The notes under the pieces: generated by a model | The model's database searches: none | What the model was told of the DNA's origin: nothing | What the model saw: the letters and a program-made list of their open reading frames with translations, nothing else | Part shown: positions 20,848 to 29,091 of the stretch, piece after piece | How the letters are laid out: each line of letters opens with the position of its first letter | Position numbering within the stretch: the stretch's first letter is position 1 | NCBI RefSeq assembly: GCF_030646015.1 | Contig: NZ_JAUSLT010000106.1 | Location: forward strand, 1-64,000 | Origin: Bradyrhizobium sp. | GTDB taxonomy: Bacteria; Pseudomonadota; Alphaproteobacteria; Rhizobiales; Xanthobacteraceae | Length of the DNA: 64,000 bases | Reading direction: 5' to 3' | Made by a program: the position numbers and the translations under genes

Positions 20848-20985
20848 AGCTCCCTCTCCCCGCTTGCGGGGAGAGGGTTGGGGTGAGGGGGACTCTCCGC
20901 GAGTCTGGTGCAACCGATAGTCCCCCTCACCCGCCGCGCATCTGGCGATGCGCGTCGACCTCTCCCCGCAAGCGGGGAGAGGTGA
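20848..20985. repeat. Dispersed palindromic repeat, family A copy
   Basis: ctccctctccccgcttgcggggagagggttggggtgagggggact...cccctcacccgccgcgcatctggcgatgcgcgtcgacctctccccgcaagcggggagagg. Confidence 0.85.
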
Positions 20986-21015
20986 AGAGGAAGCTGCGGC
21001 GCATGGCGTCATGCG

Positions 21016-22089
21016 TCACACCCGAAACAGCTTCGCGTAGCGCGTCTTGATCTCTTCCGCCATCTTCTCGACGCCTGCGGCATCCTCCTTCATCAGCTTG
21101 ATGTCGGAAATTTTCCGCCGGCCTGGCTTCGATTGCACCTGCGCGTGCGCCGAATACTGCGCGGTGTAGTCGGTGAAGAATTGCTGGGTCTCGCGGGTGT
21201 GCAGCCATGCCTGGAACAGCCGCGCGGCATTGGGATGCGGCGCACTAGCGAAGATGCCGGTCGGCCCCGCGATGGTCGGTGTGCCCTCGGTGGGATAGAC
21301 CGGCTCGACCGGCTGGCCGGCTTCCTTCAGCAATACCACGCCATACTCGTTGCCGTCGGCCATCACGGCGCGTTCGCCGAGCGAGAGCTTTTTCGGTGGG
21401 TCGGTCGAGGACTGCACCTGCATCACGCGCTGCTTCGAGAGCTTCTCGAGGTATTCCCAGCCCAATTCACGCACGATCTGGAAGGTCGCGGTCATGATCG
21501 TGCCGCTATAGGCCGGATGACCCTTGACCATTTTGCCGGCCCATTTCGGATCAAGCAGATCCGCGAAGCTTTTCGGGGCGTCTTCGGGCTTCACCAGGCT
21601 GGTATTGTAGGCGATCGACGACAGATAGATTCGGGACGTTGCGGACATGCCGTCGGGATCGCGAAACCCGGGAAGAAAATGCTGCGCGATGTCTTCGCTC
21701 ACGAACGGCGCCAGCCAATTGTCTCGCTTCCAGGTAATGAAGTGCGAGGCGTCCGAGCTGTTGATGATGTCGGCCGCGCGGATGCCCGAGCCGAATTCCT
21801 GCGCCACCCGCTGGAACAGCCGCTCCGACCCGGAGCGCTCGATCTGCACGGCCATCCCCGGATATTTCGCCTCAAAAGCTTTTCCCAGTTTCTCGCCTAC
21901 GGGGAGATCCATCGACGAGTAGAACACCACCTTGCCTTCTTTTCTTGCCGCCTCGATCAGCTGTGGCGTGATGGCGACAGGCTCGGGTGCTGCGGCCCTT
22001 GCGGGGGCAGCGAACAGTGTGAGCCCAAGGGCGGCTGAGCCCTTGATGAGATCGCGTCGGGTGAGGTCATTTGGCATCGTGGTTCCCAT
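21016..22089 (-). CDS. extracellular solute-binding protein (Fe3+-type ABC transporter), paralog 2
   Basis: Tat-like N-terminus LTRRDLIKGSAALGLTLFAAPARAAA; strong similarity to the adjacent ORF 22197..23279. Confidence 0.88.
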   Translation of the reverse strand: MGTTMPNDLTRRDLIKGSAALGLTLFAAPARAAAPEPVAITPQLIEAARKEGKVVFYSSMDLPVGEKLGKAFEAKYPGMAVQIERSGSERLFQRVAQEFGSGIRAADIINSSDASHFITWKRDNWLAPFVSEDIAQHFLPGFRDPDGMSATSRIYLSSIAYNTSLVKPEDAPKSFADLLDPKWAGKMVKGHPAYSGTIMTATFQIVRELGWEYLEKLSKQRVMQVQSSTDPPKKLSLGERAVMADGNEYGVVLLKEAGQPVEPVYPTEGTPTIAGPTGIFASAPHPNAARLFQAWLHTRETQQFFTDYTAQYSAHAQVQSKPGRRKISDIKLMKEDAAGVEKMAEEIKTRYAKLFRV

Positions 22090-22097
22090 ATCTCTGA

Positions 22098-22188
22098 CCC
22101 GTCATTGCGAGCGCAGCGAAGCAATCCAGCTTTCTTGCTGCTGCACGAAAGGTGGATTGCTTCGTCGCAAGAGCTCCTCGCAATGACG
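22098..22188. repeat. Dispersed palindromic repeat, family B (cgtcattgcgagcg.agcgaagcaatcc...ggattgcttcgtcgcaag.gctcctcgcaatgacg)
   Basis: Inverted arms; other copies at 32.88, 58.45 and 61.25 kb. Confidence 0.88.
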
Positions 22189-22196
22189 ATCTCGCA

Positions 22197-23279
22197 TCAC
22201 ACCCGAAAAATCTTCTGATACCTTGCCTTGATCTCTTCGCTCGCCTTCTCCGCGCCCTCAGCGTCTTCCTTCATCAGCTTGATATCGGCGAGCGGCTTGC
22301 GGCCGGCATGCTCCTTGACCTGCGCATGCAGCGAGCGCAGCCCGCCGGCATCGATCACGATCCGCTGCGCCTCAGGGGTGAAGCAGTAATTCTGGAACAG
22401 TTTTGCCGCGTTGGGATTCGGCGCCGCCTTGAAGATGCCGTTCGGCCCGACGATGAAGGGCGTGCCCTCGGCGGGATAGACCAGCTCGACCGGCTGGCCG
22501 GCCTCCTTGAGCAGCAGGACATTGTATTCGGTGCCGTCGGCCATCACGCTGCGCTCGCCCAGCGAGAGTTTCTTCGGTGGATCGGTCGCCGACTGCACCT
22601 GCATGATGTTCTGTTTCGCGAGCTTTTCGTAATATTCCCAGCCGATGTCGCGCACCATCTCGAAGGTCGCCGTCAAAATGGTGCCGCTGTAGCCGGGATG
22701 GGCCTTGACGATCTTGCCCTTCCATTTCGGGTCGAGCAGATCGGCAAAACTCTTCGGCGCATCCTCGGCCTTCACCAGTCTGGTGTTGTAGGCGATCGGG
22801 CTCAGCGTGGCGCGGAAGCCGGCATAGGTGCCGTCGGCGTCGCGGTGCTCGGGCTTGTAATGTTTCGCCACGTCCTCCGGCACGTAGGGCAGCAGCAGGC
22901 CCTGCCGCTTCCAGGACAGCAGGTGCGCGGCGTCGGACGAGTTGGCGATGTCGACGGCATGGACGTTGCTGGCATATTCCTGGCCGATGCGCTGGAATAC
23001 GCGTTCGGCGCCGGTGCGCTCGACCCGCACCTCGATGCCGCCGAATTTCTCCTTGAAGGCGGCGGCGATCTTCTCGGATACCGATAGATCGATCGAGGTG
23101 TACCAGACCACCTTGCCTTCCTTCCTCGCCGCTTCGATCAGTTGCGGCGTGATGGCTTCAGCGGGCGGCGCCGCGGCGCGGGCGGGCGAGGCGAACACGG
23201 TGCCGAGCGCCAGCGCGGCCGAACCCTTGAGCGAGGCCTTGAGAATCTCGCGCCTGGAAAGCCTTTGCTTCTTCTTCAT
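22197..23279 (-). CDS. extracellular solute-binding protein (Fe3+-type ABC transporter), paralog 1
   Basis: RREILKASLKGSAALALGTVFASPARAAA signal; shared motifs EAITPQLIEAARKEGKVV, TDPPKKLSLGERxVMADG with paralog 2. Confidence 0.88.
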   Translation of the reverse strand: MKKKQRLSRREILKASLKGSAALALGTVFASPARAAAPPAEAITPQLIEAARKEGKVVWYTSIDLSVSEKIAAAFKEKFGGIEVRVERTGAERVFQRIGQEYASNVHAVDIANSSDAAHLLSWKRQGLLLPYVPEDVAKHYKPEHRDADGTYAGFRATLSPIAYNTRLVKAEDAPKSFADLLDPKWKGKIVKAHPGYSGTILTATFEMVRDIGWEYYEKLAKQNIMQVQSATDPPKKLSLGERSVMADGTEYNVLLLKEAGQPVELVYPAEGTPFIVGPNGIFKAAPNPNAAKLFQNYCFTPEAQRIVIDAGGLRSLHAQVKEHAGRKPLADIKLMKEDAEGAEKASEEIKARYQKIFRV

Positions 23280-23300
23280 CGCGTCCTCCGTCTCGTCGTA

Positions 23301-24362
23301 TCAGCGGCTCAGCGCCCGGCAGCGTTCCGGCGGCAGATGCAGCCAGACCTCGGCGCCCCGGGCCACGGCGTTCTCGGTCGCGGTCACCACGCGCAGGGTG
23401 GTGCCGTCAGCGGTCTCGACCATGTAGTCGCGGCTGGCGCCGAGAAAGACCTGGCGTGTCACGGTGACCTTCACCGCGTTCTGCGGATCCTGCGGCGCCT
23501 GCGTCGACAACTGGATGTCATGCTGGCGGATTGCGACGGCGCCGCTTTGGCCGGCGTTGAGCGCGGCACCCGTTACCCGCAGAGTGGCTCCGGCAAATTC
23601 GATATGGTTGCCGTCGCGGGCGGTGCCCTTGAGCACATTGCTGGCGCCGATGAAGCGCGCGACGAATTCCGATTGCGGCCGGTCGTAGATATCTTCGGGC
23701 GTGCCGAGCTGGTCGACCTTGCCGGCATTCATCACCGCGATCAAATCGGCGGTGGTCATCGCCTCGGATTGATCATGGGTGACGTAGACCGTGGTGTAGC
23801 GGTATTCGTCGTGCAGCCGCCTGATCTCGAACCGCATCTCCTCGCGCAGATTGGCGTCGAGGTTGGACAAGGGCTCGTCGAGCAGCAGCGTCTCCGGCTC
23901 GACGATCAGGGCGCGCGCCAGCGCCACGCGCTGCTGCTGTCCGCCCGACAATTCGCCGGGGTAACGCTGCGCCAGCACTTCGAGTTTCGTCGCCCGCAGG
24001 ATCACGTCGAGCTTTTTGGCGATGGTGTCGCGGTCCAGTTTCCGCAAGCGAAGCCCGTAGATGATGTTCTCGGTCACCGTCATGTGCGGCCATAGCGCGT
24101 AGCTCTGGAAGATCATCGACATCTTGCGCTGCTCTGGCGGCAGCGTGCGCGCTTTCGAGGACACCAGCCGGTCGCCGACCAGGATCTCGCCGTCCGAGGG
24201 CTCGAGGAATCCGGCCAGCAGCCGCAGCGTCGTGGTCTTGCCGCAGCCGGATGGGCCGAGCAGGCAGACCAGCTGGCCATGATCGATCCGTAAGCTGACG
24301 TCATCGACGACCGCCAGCGCTCCAAATCGCTTGGTCAGGCCGCGCAAATCCACGGACGCCAA
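23301..24362 (-). CDS. ABC transporter ATP-binding protein (FbpC/PotA-like)
   Basis: Walker A LLGPSGCGKTTTLR, signature LSGGQQQRVALARAL, Walker B LLLDEPLSNLDANLR, C-terminal TOBE-like domain. Confidence 0.93.
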   Translation of the reverse strand: MASVDLRGLTKRFGALAVVDDVSLRIDHGQLVCLLGPSGCGKTTTLRLLAGFLEPSDGEILVGDRLVSSKARTLPPEQRKMSMIFQSYALWPHMTVTENIIYGLRLRKLDRDTIAKKLDVILRATKLEVLAQRYPGELSGGQQQRVALARALIVEPETLLLDEPLSNLDANLREEMRFEIRRLHDEYRYTTVYVTHDQSEAMTTADLIAVMNAGKVDQLGTPEDIYDRPQSEFVARFIGASNVLKGTARDGNHIEFAGATLRVTGAALNAGQSGAVAIRQHDIQLSTQAPQDPQNAVKVTVTRQVFLGASRDYMVETADGTTLRVVTATENAVARGAEVWLHLPPERCRALSR

Positions 24363-24607
24363 TCAGAGTCCTCCCCTATCGAGTCGCGGTTATTTATCGC
24401 TGGATCAATATAAGCACGAATGCAGGGGCGGCGGGAAGGCTTGGGGTCGGATTGGTTTGAAAGCATCCGCTATGCCCGGGCAGTGGCGGTGATCTCTGAA
24501 TGGGTTGCCCCGCCTCTGGCGACTCAGATCATCGGAGCCGGATATATCCGGCTTCGATCGGGAAAGGGCTGGAGTGATGGATCAAAGCCTGTTCTTTGGC
24601 CGCAACC

Positions 24608-25312
24608 TCACGTGGCGTGGGCACCCGCTTGGCTGACGGCGCTCATTGTCGGAACCGCCCGTGCAGATTGGTCTTTCCGCGTATCTTGCGCAGCCTGGAA
24701 GACAATCTGTTCCTGCTTTTCCATATTGCGGAGAAATGCTGCTACCTCCAACAAGGCCCTTCTTATCCAGGTCTTGACGGTATTAACAGGCACCCCGGTT
24801 CTCTTTGAGATCTGCTCCCGGCTTTCACCATGAATGTAGGCTGCGATGACAAGATCGCGTCTCATTGGATCGAGAGATTGCAAGGCTGACTGCATATTCT
24901 GTTGGTGCTTGAGCGCAGTTCGATGATCCTCCACCGCCTCGATTGCTTCAACAGCGGTGAGACCGTCACTGGGTATTTCGAGCAGTACTGAATCGTCGGA
25001 GTAACTTTCCCGCGCCGTCATCCTGATCAGGTCTATCGCCAGATTTCGGGCGATGGTGATCATCCAGGTCATCGGCGACCCGGATGATGAGCGGTATGAG
25101 TTCGCGTTCAGCCAGATGCGCACGTAAACGTCCTGGATAACCTCTTCGGCCAGATCCCAGCGCCTGACTATGAGGAGAACCGTCAAGAAGAGCTTGCCCC
25201 TGGTCGCAGTATAGAGTTCGGCAAACGCCATCTGATCTTGCATGACGGCAATTTGCGCCAACAGATATTCGAGTTGCTTCGATCCTGATGTGGCTGCGGT
25301 CATTACTTGCAT
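24608..25312 (-). CDS. ECF RNA polymerase sigma factor
   Basis: Region 2 LAEEVIQDVYVRIWLNANSYRSSSGSPMTWMITIARNLAIDLIR; region 4 LVIAAYIHGESREQISKRTGVPVNTVKTWIRRALLEV. Confidence 0.88.
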   Translation of the reverse strand: MQVMTAATSGSKQLEYLLAQIAVMQDQMAFAELYTATRGKLFLTVLLIVRRWDLAEEVIQDVYVRIWLNANSYRSSSGSPMTWMITIARNLAIDLIRMTARESYSDDSVLLEIPSDGLTAVEAIEAVEDHRTALKHQQNMQSALQSLDPMRRDLVIAAYIHGESREQISKRTGVPVNTVKTWIRRALLEVAAFLRNMEKQEQIVFQAAQDTRKDQSARAVPTMSAVSQAGAHAT

Positions 25313-25365
25313 GGCTTGTCCTGCCGACGAAAGGTTGAGGCCCGCTGGAGTCCAGTAACCGGGTT

Positions 25366-25765
25366 TCACTCGCCGGGTGGCAGTGTTCGGATTGCGCTAA
25401 AGCCCGCCAAGGCCGCGAGAGCCGTGACGAACGTCCCCCAAACCATGTCGACGAAGGTGAGCAGGAGAGGCCATCGATTTTGCGTGGCAAGATTGGTGAG
25501 GTCGTGGCTCGCGAATGCGACCAGGCGGCCCAGCATTAGGGCAAGCAATCCATCCGCCATTCCTGGCGACCGGCAGAACGGCGAATATTACAATTCCGAC
25601 AACATGGATCAGGTAGAGAGCCGCCGTCGCGGCGAGGTTCGGCTTCTCCGCCAACAGCCCGCCCAGGGAGCTTCGATAGAAGCTCATGGCTCGATTGAGC
25701 CAGATGAAATCGGCGCCGAGAAAGACACCCCCTGTACCGACATATGCCATAGCGTAGCGGAGCAT
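25366..25765 (-). pseudogene. DUF2177-family membrane protein, apparently frameshifted
   Basis: N-terminal half MLRYAMAYVGTGGVFLGADFIWLNRAMSFYRSSLGGLLAEKPNLAATAALYLIHVVGIVIFAVLP in one minus frame; C-terminal half GLLALMLGRLVAFASHDLTNLATQNRWPLLLTFVDMVWGTFVTALAALAG in another; span of 400 nt is not divisible by 3. Confidence 0.75.
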
Positions 25766-25799
25766 GGTGATTACCTGTCTTTCGTTCTCACCATGGTCA

Positions 25800-26456
25800 C
25801 TAAATTCCGAACAGCGGTTGCAACAATCGGGCAAGCCTGCTCTTGAACCGCAGCGGAGCGTCGGTTACCGCGAGGCAGACACAGTCTTCGCCTGGGCCGG
25901 CGAAGGGCTGATGTTCGGTACGTTCGTCCGTTTCAGCGACGTCGCCGCGATACAGAATGGTATCGCGATCACACAAGCTTCCCGCAAGGACAAGGGTTAA
26001 TTCGCGACCGTTGTGCCCATGAGATGGAACCGTCAGGCCCTTCTGGAAACGCAGCAATCGCGCTCGCGAACGCTTGTCCCGTGTATCGATGGCAATTTGC
26101 TGAACACGAGGCGCGAGCCATTTCCATTGCAGGCCGTCGAGGTCCCCGCCGAGATAACTTCGGAGCGGATCGGGAATTACCGCATTTGCAGAAAAACGGG
26201 ACGGCTGCCTTGGCTCGGGATCCGTTACGTCGCTTCTGATTTGCGATGATATGGAAGCCATCAATGTCGGGGATACTGGTGTTGTTTCGAGAGAATCGAG
26301 CAAATAGCCGCCGAGAGAGTCAGCGGAACTGCTGCGTGCGCGACAGTGCGGACAGAGGGCAAGGTGGGTCGCAACAAGCAGGCTGGATGCCTCATCCAGA
26401 GTTCCCGCCGAGTAGCCCAGGAGGACATCATTGCTGATATGAAATCTGATTGTCAC
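25800..26456 (-). CDS. chrR: ChrR-type zinc-binding anti-sigma factor (N-terminal ZAS domain plus cupin)
   Basis: HLALCPHC (HxxxCxxC) zinc motif; cupin metal motif SHGHNGREL with downstream TEH; 4-nt overlap with the upstream sigma gene. Confidence 0.88.
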   Translation of the reverse strand: MTIRFHISNDVLLGYSAGTLDEASSLLVATHLALCPHCRARSSSADSLGGYLLDSLETTPVSPTLMASISSQIRSDVTDPEPRQPSRFSANAVIPDPLRSYLGGDLDGLQWKWLAPRVQQIAIDTRDKRSRARLLRFQKGLTVPSHGHNGRELTLVLAGSLCDRDTILYRGDVAETDERTEHQPFAGPGEDCVCLAVTDAPLRFKSRLARLLQPLFGI

Positions 26457-27049
26457 CTGCCTGCTCCGTCTTGGGCATTGAGGGTGGAGCGAATCTTGGC
26501 GAACGCCAGTCGTATCCGGGATTTCACTGTTCCAACCGGGAGACTGAGTCGACGGGAAATCTCGCCGTGCGAAAGGTTTTCATAGAAAGAAAGCATCAGG
26601 ACATTTCGTTCGTTAGCAGAAAGCGAATCCATGACTTTCCGAACGTTCTCCTGCTTCTCGGTCTGTTCAATGAGACGATCGGGAGGCAGCTGGTCCTCGG
26701 GGACGAGCGCCGGATCGTTCGGATCGAATTGGGGTCGGCGCGTCCTGCGAAAACGATCGATGGCCAGATTTCTCGCGATCGTGAAGATCCAGGTTGAGGC
26801 CGATGATTTTGCCGGGTCGAATTGTTTCGCATTGCGCCAGATCGAAACCATTGCCTCTTGCGTGACTTCCTCGGCGCCGGAGGAATCGGCGCCCAGCCTC
26901 AGGCAGTAAGACTTTATGCGAGGCGCAAAGTATCGAAACAACATGTCGAATGCCGCCTCGTCTCGGTCATTTGCGACTTTTGAGATGGATTCGGCAAACT
27001 CCGATGCCTTAGGTCGCGGGTCAGCCTGCAGAATTTCTTTGGCGACCAT
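26453..27049 (-). CDS. rpoE: ECF sigma factor RpoE (ChrR-associated, ECF11-like)
   Basis: DEAAFDMLFRYFAPRIKSYCLRLGADSSGAEEVTQEAMVSIWRNAKQFDPAKSSASTWIFTIARNLAIDRFRR; the 27562 start in the track is an antisense extension. Confidence 0.88.
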   Translation of the reverse strand: MVAKEILQADPRPKASEFAESISKVANDRDEAAFDMLFRYFAPRIKSYCLRLGADSSGAEEVTQEAMVSIWRNAKQFDPAKSSASTWIFTIARNLAIDRFRRTRRPQFDPNDPALVPEDQLPPDRLIEQTEKQENVRKVMDSLSANERNVLMLSFYENLSHGEISRRLSLPVGTVKSRIRLAFAKIRSTLNAQDGAGR

Positions 27050-27228
27050 AATGTCCTCAGACCTGCTCCGCGCCAACTTGGCTCCGTATGGCAGTTCGGC
27101 GAATCGGACAGAAAATGCAATGTCGAATGTCAGTCTCGCGAGTAGATTGTGACCGAGGTGTGCGAGCCTGTTGGCCCAGTTTGCACGCCGATGCGAGCCC
27201 TCTACAATCAAACATGTGCCAATAAAGC

Positions 27229-27834
27229 TCATTGTTTGGTCATGGCCAGGAATTCTTGGCGGGTTGCTGCGTTGTCGCGAAAGCAGCCAAGCATGCAGCT
27301 TGTTACCATTTCCGCTCCAACCTTGTGAACGCCCCGGCTCGACATGCAGTGATGAACAGCCTTTATCACGACTCCAACACCTTGTGGCTGCAGTACGTCC
27401 TGGACTGCGGAAGCGATCTCCGAAGTCATCCGCTCCTGGATCTGCAGCCGCTTGGCGTAGGCGTCGACAACGCGAGCCAACTTGGAGAGCCCTACGACCC
27501 GGCCGCTGGGGACGTAAGCGACCCATGCCTGGCCGACGATGGGGGCGAGATGGTGCTCGCAATGGCTTTGGAACGCTATCCCACGGAGGATGACCATTTC
27601 CTCGTAGCCGCCGGTTTCGTCGAAAGTCTTATCCAGGATCGCCAGCGGGTCCTGTTCGTAACCAGCGAAATACTCCCGGAAAGCCCGAGCGGCTCTGGAC
27701 GGTGTTTCGAGCAATCCTGGGCGATCGGGGTTTTCCCCGGCCCAGCGGATAATGGTCCGGAACGCGGCCTCGGCCTCCTCGCGAGAAGGCATGCCACTGG
27801 ACTGCTGGGAAAAGTCATTGATCTGGATATTCAA
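27229..27834 (-). CDS. folE: GTP cyclohydrolase I
   Basis: IAFQSHCEHHLAPIVGQAWVAYVPSGRVVGLSKLARVVDAYAKRLQIQERMTSEIA and CMSSRGV signatures. Confidence 0.93.
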   Translation of the reverse strand: MNIQINDFSQQSSGMPSREEAEAAFRTIIRWAGENPDRPGLLETPSRAARAFREYFAGYEQDPLAILDKTFDETGGYEEMVILRGIAFQSHCEHHLAPIVGQAWVAYVPSGRVVGLSKLARVVDAYAKRLQIQERMTSEIASAVQDVLQPQGVGVVIKAVHHCMSSRGVHKVGAEMVTSCMLGCFRDNAATRQEFLAMTKQ

Positions 27835-27924
27835 ACCCGCGTTTCCTTCTCATTTCGCATGCTGGACTTCGAGCATCCGATAGGCGGAAGTCTTAGAAGG
27901 CGCTTGCCCTTTTGAAGAAAAGTA

Positions 27925-27952
27925 CCCCGGTCGAGGGGCTTATCGACCGGGG
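27925..27952 (-). terminator. 10-bp perfect hairpin followed by a T-rich tract on the minus strand; possible terminator or attenuator upstream of folE
   Basis: ccccggtcga-ggggctta-tcgaccgggg; minus-strand continuation tacttttcttc. Confidence 0.5.
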
Positions 27953-28003
27953 CCTTGTTACCGGGGTGGGGGCGCAGCGGCGACGCTGCAGTCCCGGTAA
28001 TGA

Positions 28004-28033
28004 TCGATACGAGACCGAGCAAAAATTGGATCA
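28004..28033 (-). promoter_or_regulatory. putative RpoE-type promoter TGATCC-N18-TATCGA upstream of folE
   Basis: Minus-strand TGATCC (28033-28028), 18-nt spacer, TATCGA (28009-28004). Confidence 0.45.
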
Positions 28034-28114
28034 CAGGGAACTGAACAAATTTCCCGAGGCGCGGAAACTGTGCCAAATCTGGCCGCCGACCGCGTCCCAC
28101 GAAGCAACCTCTGC

Positions 28115-28477
28115 TCACGATGTCGGGGAGCGACGCGCGTTGATGACCTTGTGGGAAGCTATTCTGAGGTCTAACGGGGGTGTGTTACGCGGACCAATAT
28201 CGGCCATTTCGAGCACAATTCGGCAGCGATAGCCAAGCGCCCGCGCTATTCGAAGGTAATTGGTGAGAGTGACGCTCGAGGTGCCGTTCAAGTAGCGTGA
28301 TACCTGACTCGGGTCTGCTCCAAGCAGAAAGCCAATCGCTTCCAGGCTCATCGGATTTGTCCGACGAAGTTCCAGGATCTCATGGATGATGGCTTCCTCA
28401 TCGCGGGCGACGTCTAGCGTCAGTCGTTCGTTGGTCTCGCGATCGGCACCAGGAAAGTCTCGTGTGCGCGTTCTCAT
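28115..28477 (-). CDS. XRE-like helix-turn-helix protein
   Basis: MSLEAIGFLLGADPSQVSRYLNGTSSVTLTNYLRIARALGYRCRI HTH pattern. Confidence 0.75.
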   Translation of the reverse strand: MRTRTRDFPGADRETNERLTLDVARDEEAIIHEILELRRTNPMSLEAIGFLLGADPSQVSRYLNGTSSVTLTNYLRIARALGYRCRIVLEMADIGPRNTPPLDLRIASHKVINARRSPTS

Positions 28478-28502
28478 GATTGTTCTCGTCGCATCTTGAA
28501 CT

Positions 28503-28532
28503 GTTTTACGAATTCAAGGCGGCCCCGGATCA
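28503..28532 (-). promoter_or_regulatory. putative RpoE-type promoter TGATCC-N18-TAAAAC upstream of the HTH gene
   Basis: Minus-strand TGATCC (28532-28527), 18-nt spacer, TAAAAC (28508-28503), 26 nt upstream of the 28477 start. Confidence 0.6.
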
Positions 28533-28559
28533 CTTGGTGGGCCGTTGCGGCGGGCCGCA

Positions 28560-29048
28560 TCACGAAAACGTTCCCAAAAACAGTGCGGCAACTGCGCCGC
28601 ACGACAGTGGCCATCTGAGCTTCGGATACCAGGCCGGGGCTTCGTGCATGCGCGAGGCTCGGATGTCCACCACCAGCATCGCGACGAATGCTGCAGCAAG
28701 GACCAGGAAGCCAATGCTGAACGGCACCAACAACGCCACCCAGGCGACGAGCGAAGGCAGGATACTCAGGGCGATCCGACGCAACAGCGTGTTATCGGTT
28801 TGAGGAACCGCACCGATCGCAAGACCCCAATGAATGCCACCCAGGAACGACAGAATTATCGCGCCATATGCCAACAGCGCGAACAACAATTGTGTTTTCA
28901 AAGCATCACGTGTGAAGAATGTCGCAAGCGAGAGCCCGGCAAAGGGGAGAATGCCGAGGCCTCCCAGCCAGGCCGCGGCTGAGGGTACGCTCGAAGCATC
29001 CGATCTGGCCGCCTCGTTCCAATTCAAGATACCCGCCCGCTCGTCCAT
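28560..29048 (-). CDS. DUF3429-like integral membrane protein
   Basis: WLGGLGILPFAGLSLATFF...AYGAIILSFLGGIHWGLAIG, several TM segments. Confidence 0.75.
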   Translation of the reverse strand: MDERAGILNWNEAARSDASSVPSAAAWLGGLGILPFAGLSLATFFTRDALKTQLLFALLAYGAIILSFLGGIHWGLAIGAVPQTDNTLLRRIALSILPSLVAWVALLVPFSIGFLVLAAAFVAMLVVDIRASRMHEAPAWYPKLRWPLSCGAVAALFLGTFS

Positions 29049-29091
29049 GAAATACCGGATTGTCCGCGCCTGAAACGACAGACGCACCCGA

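Noticed and set aside
19104-20930. 608-aa minus-strand ORF
   Set aside because: Alternative frame of the iron permease; no membrane pattern, Arg/Gly/His-rich, begins inside a family A repeat.
27050-27562. N-terminal extension of the rpoE ORF to 27562
   Set aside because: Extension is antisense to folE; the ATG at 27049 gives a normal ECF sigma length.
27831-28118. 95-aa minus-strand ORF overlapping the folE start
   Set aside because: Contains the putative folE promoter and hairpin; a hydrophobic stretch (VIQFLLGLVSIITGTAA) made it tempting, but there is no independent support for translation.
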